Below, in pieces: positions 53,832 to 62,831 of a DNA stretch of 64,000 nt. This stretch comes from Rhizorhabdus phycosphaerae. GTDB taxonomy: Bacteria; Pseudomonadota; Alphaproteobacteria; Sphingomonadales; Sphingomonadaceae. The DNA lies in NCBI RefSeq assembly GCF_011044255.1, contig NZ_CP049107.1, forward strand, positions 3,159,001-3,223,000, written 5' to 3'. Positions within the stretch are counted from its first letter, which is position 1. Every line of letters begins with the position of its first letter. The position numbers and the translations under genes are program-made. The notes beneath the pieces are model-generated. The model had not been told where the DNA came from. It saw only the letters and a list, made by a program, of their open reading frames with translations, and searched no databases.

Positions 53832-55187
53832 TCAAGCGGCAGCGCGTTCGCGATCCACGAGTTCTCCCATCAGGCTGTTGGGACCAGCTGATACGATGTC
53901 GACCGTGACCATGTCCCCGATCGCGGCGTCCGCTTCGACGATCACCGACTGCAGCCAGGGCGACTTGCCGATAAGCTGCCCCGGCTTCTTGCCGTCACGC
54001 TCGAGCAGGACGTCGCAGCGCTTGCCGACGCTGGCGAGGTTGAACCCGTGCTGCTGCTCGTTGAGCAGCGCCTGAAGCCGCTGGAGCCGCTCGTCCATCA
54101 CCTCTGCAGGGATCTGGTCGGCCATCGTCGCAGCAGGGGTGCCGGCCCGGGGGCTATATTTGAAGCTGAAGGCCTGCGCGTGGCCAACCGCCCGGACGAT
54201 CGCCAGCGTGGCCTCGAAATCCTCTTCTGTCTCGCCGGGAAAGCCGACGATGAAGTCGCCCGAGATCGCGATGTCGGGCCGGGCGGCGCGGACACGGTCG
54301 ATCAGGTCCAGATAGGAGCGCGAATCATGGCTGCGGTTCATCGCGCGCAATATGCGATCCGATCCCGCTTGCACCGGCAGGTGCAGGAAGGGCATGAGCT
54401 TTCCGACGTCCCGATGCGCCGCGATCAGGCCGTCGCTCATGTCGTTCGGATGGCTGGTCGTGTAGCGGATGCGGGCGAGGCCGGGCAGCGCGTCGAGCGC
54501 CTCGATCAGCCCTTCCAAGCCGCGCCTGCGCCCCGCTTCGTCCTCGCCGGTCCAGGCGTTGACGTTTTGGCCGAGCAGGGTGATCTCGCGCGCGCCGGCA
54601 TCCACGAGCGCGCGCGCCTCGTCGACGATCGCCGACCATGGACGCGATATCTCTGCGCCACGCGTATAGGGCACGACGCAATAGGTGCAGAATTTGTCGC
54701 AGCCCTCCTGCACCGTCAGGAACGACGTCGGTCCCTGGCGCCTGCGCTTCGGCAAGGCGTCGAACTTCGAATTGGCCGGCATGTCGGTATCGATGGCGCG
54801 CCGGCCCGCGACCGCATCGGCGACCAGTTGCGGCAGGTTATGATAGGCCTGGGGGCCTACGACGATGTCCACCGCCGGTGCCCGGCGCGGAATCTCGCCG
54901 CCTTCGGCCTGCGCGACGCAGCCGGCCACCGCGATCATAGGCTTTTCCCGGGGCTGCTCGTCGCTGGCTGCCCGCTTCACGATCCGGCCGATGTCCGAAT
55001 AGACCTTCTCGGCGGCCTTTTCGCGGATGTGGCAGGTGTTGAGGACGATCAGGTCCGCTTCGTCGGGATTGTCGGTCGCGGACATGCCGTCCGCCTCCAG
55101 CAGTTCGGACATGCGTGCGCCGTCATAGACGTTCATCTGGCAGCCGAAAGACTTGACGTGAAAGCGCTTGGGGATCGTGCGGGACAT
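53832..55187 (-). CDS. miaB: tRNA-2-methylthio-N6-isopentenyladenosine synthase MiaB
   Basis: A 451-residue radical SAM methylthiotransferase that modifies A37 of tRNAs reading UNN codons. The N-terminal UPF0004 domain has FGCQMNVYD and NTCHIREKA plus a third cysteine (VAGCVAQ). The radical SAM CxxxCxxC motif is in [19 protein letters not shown]-terminal TRAM domain ends the protein. Start at 55187 ([16 protein letters not shown]) or 12 bases upstream at 55199; both are plausible. It is part of the fur-plsC-miaB-phoH-ybeY series, all on the minus strand. Confidence 0.95.
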   Translation of the reverse strand: MSRTIPKRFHVKSFGCQMNVYDGARMSELLEADGMSATDNPDEADLIVLNTCHIREKAAEKVYSDIGRIVKRAASDEQPREKPMIAVAGCVAQAEGGEIPRRAPAVDIVVGPQAYHNLPQLVADAVAGRRAIDTDMPANSKFDALPKRRRQGPTSFLTVQEGCDKFCTYCVVPYTRGAEISRPWSAIVDEARALVDAGAREITLLGQNVNAWTGEDEAGRRRGLEGLIEALDALPGLARIRYTTSHPNDMSDGLIAAHRDVGKLMPFLHLPVQAGSDRILRAMNRSHDSRSYLDLIDRVRAARPDIAISGDFIVGFPGETEEDFEATLAIVRAVGHAQAFSFKYSPRAGTPAATMADQIPAEVMDERLQRLQALLNEQQHGFNLASVGKRCDVLLERDGKKPGQLIGKSPWLQSVIVEADAAIGDMVTVDIVSAGPNSLMGELVDRERAAA

Positions 55188-55206
55188 GGCCGCGCCCATA
55201 GCGGAA

Positions 55207-55929
55207 CTAGGCCGTTGGCGCCAGCGCGGCTGCGATCGCTGCCTGGGCCTGGGCCGCGAGCGCCTTGCGATCGGTCGAGGGGGCGAGCGGCGGCAGGAAA
55301 CGCAGGGTGCAGCGCAGACTGCCACGCCGCGCCAGAACCTTCCGCGCATTCGGTCCGAGATTCTCGTCGCCCGTCCAGCAGATGTCGCGGGCGGCCGGGC
55401 CATAGTCGATCGCCACCGGCTGGACGCGCACGCCCGCCGGGGCCGGTGCTACCGAGGCGAACAGAGCCGGGCGAAAGGGAAAGAGGGTGACGCCATCATT
55501 GGTGGTGCCCTCCGGAAACAGCGTCACCGCTCGGTGCTCGATCAGCGCGCGACCGAGTTGATCGACCTGTCCGTGCGCGGCCCGGCGGCTCTCGCGATTG
55601 ATGAAAACGGTATCGCCGATCGCAGCGAGCATGCCCACCAGCGGCCAGCCGCGCACATCGTCCTTCGACACGAAGGCCGTGCGCGTCGCACCGCCCAGCG
55701 CCAATATGTCGAGCCAACTGAGATGATTGGCGACGTAGAGCACGTCATGGCCCAGCGGACGTCCCTCGACATGGACATCCAGCCCCATCGCCTCGCCGAA
55801 CCATTGAAGGAAGAAGCGCGTCCAGCCGATCCGCTTGCGCACCGGCCAGGTCAGCACATAGCCGGTCAGGCAGAAGCCCAGGACGAACAGCCCGGTCGAA
55901 ACGCGGGCGATCGTTCTGCCGTCGGCCAT
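55207..55929 (-). CDS. plsC: 1-acyl-sn-glycerol-3-phosphate acyltransferase
   Basis: A 240-residue membrane-associated acyltransferase. An N-terminal span (about residues 10-28) precedes the catalytic HX4D motif NHLSWLDI and the substrate motif [10 protein letters not shown]. It acylates lysophosphatidic acid in phospholipid synthesis. The position between fur and miaB is conserved in Alphaproteobacteria. It starts just 2 bases after the fur stop and runs into miaB with a short gap, suggesting one transcript. Confidence 0.92.
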   Translation of the reverse strand: MADGRTIARVSTGLFVLGFCLTGYVLTWPVRKRIGWTRFFLQWFGEAMGLDVHVEGRPLGHDVLYVANHLSWLDILALGGATRTAFVSKDDVRGWPLVGMLAAIGDTVFINRESRRAAHGQVDQLGRALIEHRAVTLFPEGTTNDGVTLFPFRPALFASVAPAPAGVRVQPVAIDYGPAARDICWTGDENLGPNARKVLARRGSLRCTLRFLPPLAPSTDRKALAAQAQAAIAAALAPTA

Positions 55930-55931
55930 GC

Positions 55932-56354
55932 TTATTTGGGACGCTGGGCCGAAACGCCGTATAGTTCGAGGCGGTGATCGACCAGCCGGAAGCCCAGCTT
56001 CTCGGCGATCTTGCGCTGCAGTTCCTCGAGGTCGCGGTCGACGAACTCGATCACCTCACCGGTTTCCACATTGATCAGATGGTCGTGGTGGGTTTCCGGC
56101 GCAGCCTCGTACCGGGCGCGGCCGTCACCGAAATCATGCCGCTCGAGAATGCCGGCATCCTCGAAAAGCCGGACCGTGCGATAGACAGTGGCGATCGAGA
56201 TGCCGGGGTCGATCGTGGCGGCACGCTGGTGCAGCAGCTCGACGTCGGGATGGTCCTCTGCGTCGGACAGAACGCGTGCGATGACGCGGCGCTGCTCGGT
56301 GATCCGGAGGCCCTTGTCCGCGCAGAGCTGCTCGATGTCGATCCTGTTAGGCAT
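55932..56354 (-). CDS. fur: Ferric uptake regulator, Fur family
   Basis: A 140-residue metal-dependent repressor. The N-terminal winged helix reads CADKGLRITEQRRVIARVLSDAEDHPDV, followed by SIATVYRTVRLFEDAGI as recognition region. The metal-binding segment is ETHHDHLINVETGEVIEF. The classical C-terminal CxxC pairs of E. coli Fur are absent, as is frequent in Alphaproteobacteria, where homologues may respond to manganese (Mur). It leads into plsC and miaB. No Fur box is apparent upstream by eye. Confidence 0.92.
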   Translation of the reverse strand: MPNRIDIEQLCADKGLRITEQRRVIARVLSDAEDHPDVELLHQRAATIDPGISIATVYRTVRLFEDAGILERHDFGDGRARYEAAPETHHDHLINVETGEVIEFVDRDLEELQRKIAEKLGFRLVDHRLELYGVSAQRPK

Positions 56355-56402
56355 GGGGCCTTGTTACTCATATTGCGGTTGCGAAAACAAGATGCGGGTC
56401 GC

Positions 56403-56445
56403 CGAAAAGACAATGGGAGGGCAACCCCATGGGGCGCCCTCCCAT
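56403..56445 (-). terminator. Terminator of mucR
   Basis: ATGGGAGGGC (56413-56422) pairs with GCCCTCCCAT (56436-56445), a perfect 10-base stem with an inner CCCC/GGGG pairing. On the minus strand it is followed by TGTCTTTTC. It lies 19 bases past the mucR stop. Confidence 0.85.
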
Positions 56446-56464
56446 ATCGAGTCCGGCGGACGGA

Positions 56465-56878
56465 TCAGCGCGAGCGGCGCTTGGTGCCCAGGCCGATCTT
56501 CTTTGCGAGCGAACGGCGCTGCTCGGCATAATTGGGGGCGACCATCGGATAGTCGGCGGGCAGGTTCCACTTGGCGCGGTACTGCTCGGGGGTCATCTGA
56601 TAATGAGTCATCAGGTGACGCTTCAGCATCTTGAGCTTCTTACCGTCCTCAAGGCACACGATATAGTCGGGCTTGATCGACGAACGGATCGAAACCGCAG
56701 GCTCCTGCTTGATCTCAGGCTCGACGATTTCTTCGCCCAGGCCTGCGAGAGCGTTGTGGACGTTCTGAATCAGGAGGGGCAGATCCGAAACGGCGACGCT
56801 GTTGTTGCTGACATGCGCCGAGACGATGTCCGCGGTAAGCGCGATCAGAGTTTCAGAAAGACCGTTATTGTCCGACAT
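56465..56878 (-). CDS. mucR: MucR/Ros-family transcriptional regulator
   Basis: A 137-residue regulator beginning MSDNNGLSETLIALTADIVSAHVSNN, the usual N-terminus. The zinc-binding and DNA-contact region is YIVCLEDGKKLKMLKRHLMTHYQMTPEQYRAKWNLPADYPMVAPNYAEQR, seen here in its normal order. MucR proteins control exopolysaccharide, motility and cell-cycle genes in Alphaproteobacteria and bind AT-rich DNA. It lies 2 kb from the start of the Wzy/Wzx region. GAAGG precedes the ATG at 56878. A strong terminator follows. Confidence 0.95.
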   Translation of the reverse strand: MSDNNGLSETLIALTADIVSAHVSNNSVAVSDLPLLIQNVHNALAGLGEEIVEPEIKQEPAVSIRSSIKPDYIVCLEDGKKLKMLKRHLMTHYQMTPEQYRAKWNLPADYPMVAPNYAEQRRSLAKKIGLGTKRRSR

Positions 56879-57012
56879 GAGTTGACCTTCACAGGAAAGA
56901 GAATGACGAATCCGAGTTGGCAATGCCGCCCCGAGAGCATTGACTGCGCCGGCTCTGCGTCACTTTGACGCGGTTTGCAACGTAAATGTAGTCGGGAAGA
57001 TATAGGGCCGAG

Positions 57013-57474
57013 TCAAACCGAACATGAAAGGGTCAAGGCATCGTGAACCTGCCCGTCGATTCCGTGGTAGTACCCTGGACGGCGCCCGATCTGAACGAAG
57101 CCTGCTCTTTTATACAATTCGATTGCAGGATTATTATAGCGCACTTCAAGATGCAAAGTGGCGCCATTGCGATCTCGTAACAACCGGCGCGTATGCGCTA
57201 TGAGGGCGAGGGCAACCCCGGTGCGCCGGTGCGCGGGTGCGACCGCGAGCAGCAGCAGTTCGGCCTCGTCCGCAACCTGGCGAACGAGGGCAAAGCCCGC
57301 TGGCGTTCCGTCGCAGCTGGCCAGCGACAGCCAGGTGCCGGGCAAAGTGAGCATCGACACCGTCTGGGCTTCATTCCACGCTTCGCCATAGCCGGGATCG
57401 AAGGCCGCGTTCATGACGGCCATGACCGGACCGAGCTCCCCGGGGCCCACCTCGGCGATGCTCAGGCCAGCCAC
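57013..57474 (-). CDS. rimI: Ribosomal-protein-alanine N-acetyltransferase RimI-like (GNAT)
   Basis: A GNAT acetyltransferase of about 153 residues. The acetyl-CoA loop is visible in LLAVAPAHRRTGVALALIAHTRRLL, and the C-terminal part reads LEVRYNNPAIELYKRAGFVQIGRRPGYY, close to RimI. RimI acetylates the N-terminus of ribosomal protein S18. The proposed start is a GTG 1 base after the tsaB stop, which gives a normal length. Pairing with tsaB is conserved in many bacteria. Confidence 0.9.
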   Translation of the reverse strand: MAGLSIAEVGPGELGPVMAVMNAAFDPGYGEAWNEAQTVSMLTLPGTWLSLASCDGTPAGFALVRQVADEAELLLLAVAPAHRRTGVALALIAHTRRLLRDRNGATLHLEVRYNNPAIELYKRAGFVQIGRRPGYYHGIDGQVHDALTLSCSV

Positions 57475-57475
57475 G

Positions 57476-58087
57476 TCAGACGGCTGCCGGCTTGGCGTCC
57501 GCACCGCGCCCGTAGATCGGACTGGGCGGTAGGGTCGCAAGCCCAGCCAGTCGCATCGCATCGGCCGCGCGGGGCAGGCGCGGGTGCGCGGTCCCATGGC
57601 CGCGAAGCTCGACCAGCCGCTCGGACGCCGAGCCGAAGACATGGTCGGCCGCCATGGCGCGTGCCGCCTCCTCGGGTGCAAGAGAGGCAAGTTCGGACGT
57701 CGGACGCAAGGGATCGCAGGCAAAGGCCTGGACGAAGAGTTCGCCATGGCCGCCGATTATGGCAATGGCGAGCTCCTGCGCGATGGAGACTCCGGTGGAG
57801 GCGATGACGGCCATCGACGAATAGCCGTGCACCGGCACATCCCAGCCCAGCGCCAGGGCTCGGGCTGCCGCCAGCCCGACGCGAACGCCGGTGAAGCTGC
57901 CCGGGCCGCAGTCGACCAACAGTCTGTCGGCCCGGCCGCCATCGGGTAGCGATGCGATCATCGGCATCAGCCGTTCGGCATGCCCACGGCCGACTTCCTC
58001 ATGAACCTCCGCCAGAAGCAGGTCTGCGTCGAACAGGGCCACCGAGCAGGCGGCGGTCGCGGTGTCGATGACCAGCGTGCGGGGCAT
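57476..58087 (-). CDS. tsaB: tRNA threonylcarbamoyladenosine biosynthesis protein TsaB
   Basis: A 203-residue ASKHA-fold protein that partners TsaD and TsaE in forming t6A37 on ANN-decoding tRNAs. It begins MPRTLVIDTATAACSVALFD and has LLVDCGPGSFTGVRVGLAAARALALGW, the family signature. The start at 58087 matches the conserved N-terminus; an upstream extension to 58129 does not. It lies 7 bases downstream of nfuA and directly upstream of rimI, all in one direction. Confidence 0.95.
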   Translation of the reverse strand: MPRTLVIDTATAACSVALFDADLLLAEVHEEVGRGHAERLMPMIASLPDGGRADRLLVDCGPGSFTGVRVGLAAARALALGWDVPVHGYSSMAVIASTGVSIAQELAIAIIGGHGELFVQAFACDPLRPTSELASLAPEEAARAMAADHVFGSASERLVELRGHGTAHPRLPRAADAMRLAGLATLPPSPIYGRGADAKPAAV

Positions 58088-58094
58088 GGGGCGA

Positions 58095-58676
58095 TCAGGC
58101 CGCCCGGACCTCGGTAACCTCGGGGACATAATGCTTGAGCAGCGTCTCGATACCCTGCTTCAGAGTCGCGCTGGACGAGGGGCAGCCCGAACAGGCGCCC
58201 TGCATGGCGAGATAGACCGTACCGCGCTGGAAGCCGCGATAGACGATGTCGCCGCCGTCGCGGGCCACGGCAGGACGAACGCGCGTCTCGATCAGATCCT
58301 TGATCTGCGCGACGATGTCGGCGTCGGCAGGATCGTCGTTGAAGCTCTCGTCAGCGCCGATGGCGATGTCGGCCGCAGTGCCGGGTCGGAAGAGAGGGGC
58401 CTCGGCCGAGAAGTGATCGAGCAGCACGCCCAGGACCTGCGGCTTGAGGTCGCGCCAGTCTGCGCCTTCGGCGGCGGTGACCGAAACGAAGTCCTGACCG
58501 AAGAAGACCCCGGTGACATCGCCCAGCGAAAAGAGGGCCTCGGCCAAAGGCGAGGCGCCTGCTTCCTCCGGATCGGCGAAGTCGCGCGTTCCGGCCGTCA
58601 TGACGGCGCGGCCCGGCAGGAATTTCAGCGTCGCCGGATTGGGCGTGGTTTCTGTCTCGATCAGCATGTCCGCCAT
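58095..58676 (-). CDS. NifU-family iron-sulfur scaffold/carrier protein (Nfu)
   Basis: A 193-residue protein with an N-terminal Nfu domain (IETETTPNPATLKFLPGRAV) and a C-terminal NifU domain (ARDGGDIVYRGF ... GACSGCPSSSATLKQGIE). The two cysteines of CxxC bind a 4Fe-4S cluster for delivery to client enzymes. MiaB, encoded 3 kb away on the same strand, is a plausible client. Start at 58676 or at the internal ATG at 58667. Its upstream region (58677-58799) is divergent with wzy and holds no clear promoter. Confidence 0.94.
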   Translation of the reverse strand: MADMLIETETTPNPATLKFLPGRAVMTAGTRDFADPEEAGASPLAEALFSLGDVTGVFFGQDFVSVTAAEGADWRDLKPQVLGVLLDHFSAEAPLFRPGTAADIAIGADESFNDDPADADIVAQIKDLIETRVRPAVARDGGDIVYRGFQRGTVYLAMQGACSGCPSSSATLKQGIETLLKHYVPEVTEVRAA

Positions 58677-58799
58677 TTGGGGGCAGTTGGCCGGTGGATC
58701 AAGGCATTCCTTCTTTACCTGTGGCGCATTGAGCTTGATTAAGGCTGCGGCGGGCGGTTCGCACGGTGCGACGCCGAAGCTGGGTCATGTCGGGGGGCG

Positions 58800-60296
58800 A
58801 TGTTTCTCTGGAAGAATGCGGTAGTGCTGATCATATTGCTGGGAGCCGTGACGCTCCCGGCATCGATGCTCGTGCGCGCTCGCTGGGAGAAGCTCTACCT
58901 CGCCCGGCTGTTCTGCTGCGCTACCATCGCAGTCTGCCTCGCGCTCAGCGCCTTGCCGATGATCGCAACGCAGATCGGCTATCTTCTGCTGCTCACCGCC
59001 TGCTTCGATCGACGGCTGCCGATGGCGGCGACCTATCTCTTCTTTCTGCTGTGGACTCCTGCGGCGGGCTCCCTCCTGGCGGTGTCGGGCGCCTATATTG
59101 CGCCGATCACCCCGTTCCTCACCTTCTCCGGCGCGCTTCTGCTCGGCTATCTCCTGCACCCTGAAAGCCATCAGAAGCGCACATGGGTGGCGAGCGACCT
59201 GGCTGTCCTCGGCTTCACGCTGATCTATTGCTTCTGCATGTCGCTGCGGGACACGCCCACGGGTGTCGCGCGGACGGTGGTCACCTTCCTGGTGCCTTAT
59301 GTGCTCAGCTACCAGATAGTGTCGCGCGTCAGGATTGGTTCGCCCGAGATCGTCCTGCGCCTGTTCGTGGTCGCAGCCGCCGCAGCCGGGCTGCTCTGTC
59401 TGTTCGAGAGTCTGCGGCACTGGCCGCTCTACGCCGGGATCATGGGCGTCAAGAACGACATCTGGACGGTCGATGCGCCGCGCACCTGGCTCGAGCGCGG
59501 CGGGATCGCGCGCGCCTATGGCCCCTTCGCACATCCGCTAACCGGAGGTGCGATGCTGGGGCTTGCCGCCGTGGCGGCATGGGGCCTGTCGCGGATCCGC
59601 GGTGTGTCGGGGCCGCTGGCGCTGCTCGGAGCGCTGATCCTCGTCGGCCTCGGCGCGACCTTGTCGCGGTCGGGTCTGGTCGCGGTCGCGGTGGGGCTGA
59701 TGGTCTTCCAGTTCCTGCGGGGGCGTTACCTGCTCGCCATATTGGTGCCGCTCGCCGGGCTCGTCATCGTCTTCGGCCTGCCGATCCTCGGCGGCGAAGA
59801 CGCGCGCTTCAACGCAGCCTATCGCATCGGGCTGCTGAGCGGCGTGCCCCGAGCGCTGGGTGGGCATTTGTGGTTCGGCTACCGCGAAGCCGTGGCGCAG
59901 GGAATGCTCGACAGCTTCATCCAGGGGCAGGGCATCGTCGACCTGGTCAACGCCTATCTGGCGCTGCTGGTGGAAGGTGGCCTCGTGACGGTCATCGCCT
60001 TCCTGCTGTTCATCCTGTCGGCCTATCCCCATTATCGCGCGATCAAGCGCCTCCAGCCCGACCGCGAGCAGTTGATCTTTGCGCAGGTGCTGATCTCGAT
60101 CCACAGCGCGACGGCGGTTTCGCTGGCGCTGCTCAGCAGCTGGGTCGCCCCGATGCAGCTCAGCTTCATCATGGTCGCGCTGCTGGTCGCCTTGCGCACC
60201 CAACTGACCGCGGACCGCGCCGCGTCGCGCGCCCGGCCTGCGCTCGTCGCCACGGCGCCGGAAGAGTTCGGCGAAAGGCTGCCGGTGCTGCGATGA
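58800..60296 (+). CDS. O-antigen ligase/Wzy-like polysaccharide polymerase
   Basis: A 498-residue integral membrane protein with about 11-12 predicted spans. The long periplasmic loop typical of Wzy/WaaL lies between the spans of about residues 340-405. It contains GVPRALGGHLWFGYREAVAQGML and the region DLVNAYLALLVEGG, a common Wzy_C-like pattern. It should polymerise exopolysaccharide repeat units in the periplasm. GGGGGGCG precedes the ATG. The flippase gene overlaps its stop by 4 bases, so polymerase and flippase are coupled. Confidence 0.87.
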   Translation: MFLWKNAVVLIILLGAVTLPASMLVRARWEKLYLARLFCCATIAVCLALSALPMIATQIGYLLLLTACFDRRLPMAATYLFFLLWTPAAGSLLAVSGAYIAPITPFLTFSGALLLGYLLHPESHQKRTWVASDLAVLGFTLIYCFCMSLRDTPTGVARTVVTFLVPYVLSYQIVSRVRIGSPEIVLRLFVVAAAAAGLLCLFESLRHWPLYAGIMGVKNDIWTVDAPRTWLERGGIARAYGPFAHPLTGGAMLGLAAVAAWGLSRIRGVSGPLALLGALILVGLGATLSRSGLVAVAVGLMVFQFLRGRYLLAILVPLAGLVIVFGLPILGGEDARFNAAYRIGLLSGVPRALGGHLWFGYREAVAQGMLDSFIQGQGIVDLVNAYLALLVEGGLVTVIAFLLFILSAYPHYRAIKRLQPDREQLIFAQVLISIHSATAVSLALLSSWVAPMQLSFIMVALLVALRTQLTADRAASRARPALVATAPEEFGERLPVLR

Positions 60297-61675
60297 GCGC
60301 CCGGGGAAGAGGCCTGCCTCCGCGGCTGAGCGGCATTGCCGCACGGCTGTTGGACGGTCCCGGCCGGATGGTGTTCGCCTTCACCCTGGCCACCATGATA
60401 TTGCGGCTGGGGGGGAATATCGTCCTCACCCGCCTGCTCAGTCCCGAGGCCTTCGGGGTCGTCGGGGTGATCACCTCGACGATGATCATCCTGGCGATGC
60501 TATCCGACCTCGGCGTCTTCGACTTCGTGATCCGGCATGAGAAGGGCGCCGACCGCCATTTTCTCGACGTGATCTGGTCGATCCGGCTGGGGCAGGGGGC
60601 GTTGCAGGCCGGAGCCATGCTCGCCGGCGCCTGGCCGATTGCCCTGCTGCTCGGCAAGCCGGAACTTGCCTGGCCGATCGCCGCGACCGCGCCACTTTTC
60701 CTGATCAACGCGCTCTGCCCGATGAGCCTGCTGCTGGCCCAGCGCGAGGGCCGCGTGCGGGCAAGCTGCACCGTCGAGCTGGCCGCGCTCGTCGTCCAGA
60801 TCGCGTCCAATCTGCTCCTGTCGCTGGTCATGCCCGACTATCGGTCGTTGATCGTCGGGCTCTACGTCAGCGGCCTCGCCCGCATGCTGTTCACCCTGGC
60901 GTTGGTCGGTGGCGGGTCGCGGCTCGCCTGGGACCGCCGGCTCGCGCGTGAGTTCTTTGGCTTCTCGCGGTGGATCATGGCGTCGACGCTCGTGACACTG
61001 GCGATGACCCAGTTCGACAAGGTGCTGTTCGCGCGCCTTTTCTCCGTTGCCGATTTCGGTGTGTACATGGTGCCGGCCAATCTGGCGGTCGCCTTCCAGC
61101 CCTTTGGCCGCAACTATGTGGAGCGCTATTTCTTTCCGCTGGTGTCGCGCAGCTGGAAGGCGGCACCCGACAGCCTGCGGTCGATCTTCTACGCGGCGCG
61201 GCGGCGGCAATATCTGGTGCTCTTCGCAGGGCTCGGCTTCGCCATCGGCGTTGCCCCCGCGCTGTTCCGGCTGCTGTTCGATCATCGCTACGAATATGGC
61301 TGGGTCTATCTCAGCATTCTCTTGCTGCGCATCGCCTTCGATCTCGATTCCTTCACCAATCTCCAGACGCTGCTCGCCATCGGCCATGCGCGCGTCATGT
61401 TCATCGCCAATCTGCTGCGTCTCGCCCTGTTCTTGCTGCTGGTCGCCGTGGGCTATGCGCCGCTCGGTACGATCGCTCTTCCGCTCGCGCTGGTCGGCGG
61501 CGAACTCGCGGGCGTGCTGTACACTCTGCCGCTGCTCCGGCGGCACGGGCTGTTCGATGCCGGGGAACATGCGCTCTATTATGGGGTGCTGATCCTCGCC
61601 GCCTTGCCTGCGGCGGCATTCAGCCAGATAGTCGCGCCGCAGGTGGTGGCGGCAGGCCTGCGGGTGATCGGCTGA
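60293..61675 (+). CDS. Polysaccharide flippase, Wzx/MATE-like
   Basis: A 460-residue membrane protein of the MOP exporter superfamily. The N-terminal pattern ARLLDGPGRMVFAFTLATMILRLGGNIVLTRLLSPEAFGVVGV is cut by several hydrophobic spans, and about 12-14 spans are expected. It moves lipid-linked repeat units across the inner membrane for Wzy-dependent polymerisation. Its ATG overlaps the wzy stop. The two glycosyltransferase genes follow on the opposite strand, with a 4-base gap to the first. Confidence 0.88.
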   Translation: MSARGRGLPPRLSGIAARLLDGPGRMVFAFTLATMILRLGGNIVLTRLLSPEAFGVVGVITSTMIILAMLSDLGVFDFVIRHEKGADRHFLDVIWSIRLGQGALQAGAMLAGAWPIALLLGKPELAWPIAATAPLFLINALCPMSLLLAQREGRVRASCTVELAALVVQIASNLLLSLVMPDYRSLIVGLYVSGLARMLFTLALVGGGSRLAWDRRLAREFFGFSRWIMASTLVTLAMTQFDKVLFARLFSVADFGVYMVPANLAVAFQPFGRNYVERYFFPLVSRSWKAAPDSLRSIFYAARRRQYLVLFAGLGFAIGVAPALFRLLFDHRYEYGWVYLSILLLRIAFDLDSFTNLQTLLAIGHARVMFIANLLRLALFLLLVAVGYAPLGTIALPLALVGGELAGVLYTLPLLRRHGLFDAGEHALYYGVLILAALPAAAFSQIVAPQVVAAGLRVIG

Positions 61676-61679
61676 CGCC

Positions 61680-62831
61680 TCAGTCGCGCGGCGTGCGCTT
61701 CCACAGCCGCTCGGGGGCAAGGATTGCACGCAGGTAGATCGGCAGCTTCCAGAGCATATAGGCGGGTGCCAGAAGCAGCTGCGCCGGGCCGACCTGCCCG
61801 CGGCCGAAGCGCCACCAGCTAAGCAGGACGAGCGCCGCTGCGGCTGCCAGTGACAGGCTGAGCAAAAGCAGGGGGAGAGTGGAGGCGCCAAAGGCGGCCA
61901 GTGTCGCCGACGCCAGCAGCGCCGCTGCGGATAACAGCCCGAGCAGGGCAAGCGGCGGAACGCACAGATGCAGTGCGAGCCACATCTGCCGCCAGTCTCC
62001 CGACAGCAGTAACGGCGGCACATGCCGCGCCGCGCCGCGCAGGAATCCCTGCTCCCAGCGGGTCCTCTGACCGAGGGTCGCTACGCGCCCGCCCGGATCG
62101 GACCAGGTGGTCACGAGGGGAAGGAAGCCGGGGGCCATGCCGAGCTGCGCGAGCGCGATCCCCATCGTCAGATCCTCGGCCAGATCGCCCGTGTCGAGCG
62201 GGGCCGCCTCGAAGCAGCGCCACGGCAAGGCCATTCCCGATCCCGTAAGCAGCGCCGGTGCGCCGATGCGCGCGAGTCCGCGCTGCCGCACCAGATTGCG
62301 CAACAGCAGCGCGAAGCCGGACACAGCAACGAGCGGGCCCCTGTGGTCGGCGGGCCGAAACAGATAGGCGGACTGCACCGGCCGGTTCAGCGCTGCGGCA
62401 GCGCCAGCAAGGCGCGACAGGCCATCGCCCTCGACGTCGCAGTCCGCGTCGAGCACGACCACGAGCGCGGGCGGTGCAGCCCGCAGATGCCGGCGGGCAA
62501 AGCCGAGGGCGTGCCCCTTCCCCCGCTGCGCCTCGTCCTGCCGCTCGATGACTTCGGCACCGGCCGCGCGGGCGCACCCGGCGGTGGCGTCGGAGCAGTT
62601 GTCGGCGACGACGAGGATCGCGGCGTCGGCTGGCGCTGCCATGCGGGCGGCCTGCACGGTGCGCGCAATCCGCGCCTCCTCATCGTGGGCGGGGATCAGG
62701 ATGGTCAGCTCGGCCGGCCTGGTCGAGGGCAGCGCGGCACAGCGCATCTGTGCCGCGCCGAGCTCGATCGCCAGGATCGTGGTGGCGAGCAGCGGCGGTA
62801 GCACCGCGATCCAGGCCAGGGCGTCGATCAT
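61680..62831 (-). CDS. Membrane glycosyltransferase, GT2 family
   Basis: A 383-residue GT2 protein. An N-terminal span (about residues 5-25) precedes the GT-A domain: LTILIPAHDEEARIARTV, VVADNCSDAT, the DxD motif LDADCDVEGD, the catalytic acid in GDLAEDLTMG, and the QRTRWEQGFL motif. Three or more C-terminal spans follow. The Q-x-x-R-W motif fits processive or membrane-embedded enzymes that make polysaccharide. Its start overlaps the stop of the next GT2 gene by 4 bases. Confidence 0.9.
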   Translation of the reverse strand: MIDALAWIAVLPPLLATTILAIELGAAQMRCAALPSTRPAELTILIPAHDEEARIARTVQAARMAAPADAAILVVADNCSDATAGCARAAGAEVIERQDEAQRGKGHALGFARRHLRAAPPALVVVLDADCDVEGDGLSRLAGAAAALNRPVQSAYLFRPADHRGPLVAVSGFALLLRNLVRQRGLARIGAPALLTGSGMALPWRCFEAAPLDTGDLAEDLTMGIALAQLGMAPGFLPLVTTWSDPGGRVATLGQRTRWEQGFLRGAARHVPPLLLSGDWRQMWLALHLCVPPLALLGLLSAAALLASATLAAFGASTLPLLLLSLSLAAAAALVLLSWWRFGRGQVGPAQLLLAPAYMLWKLPIYLRAILAPERLWKRTPRD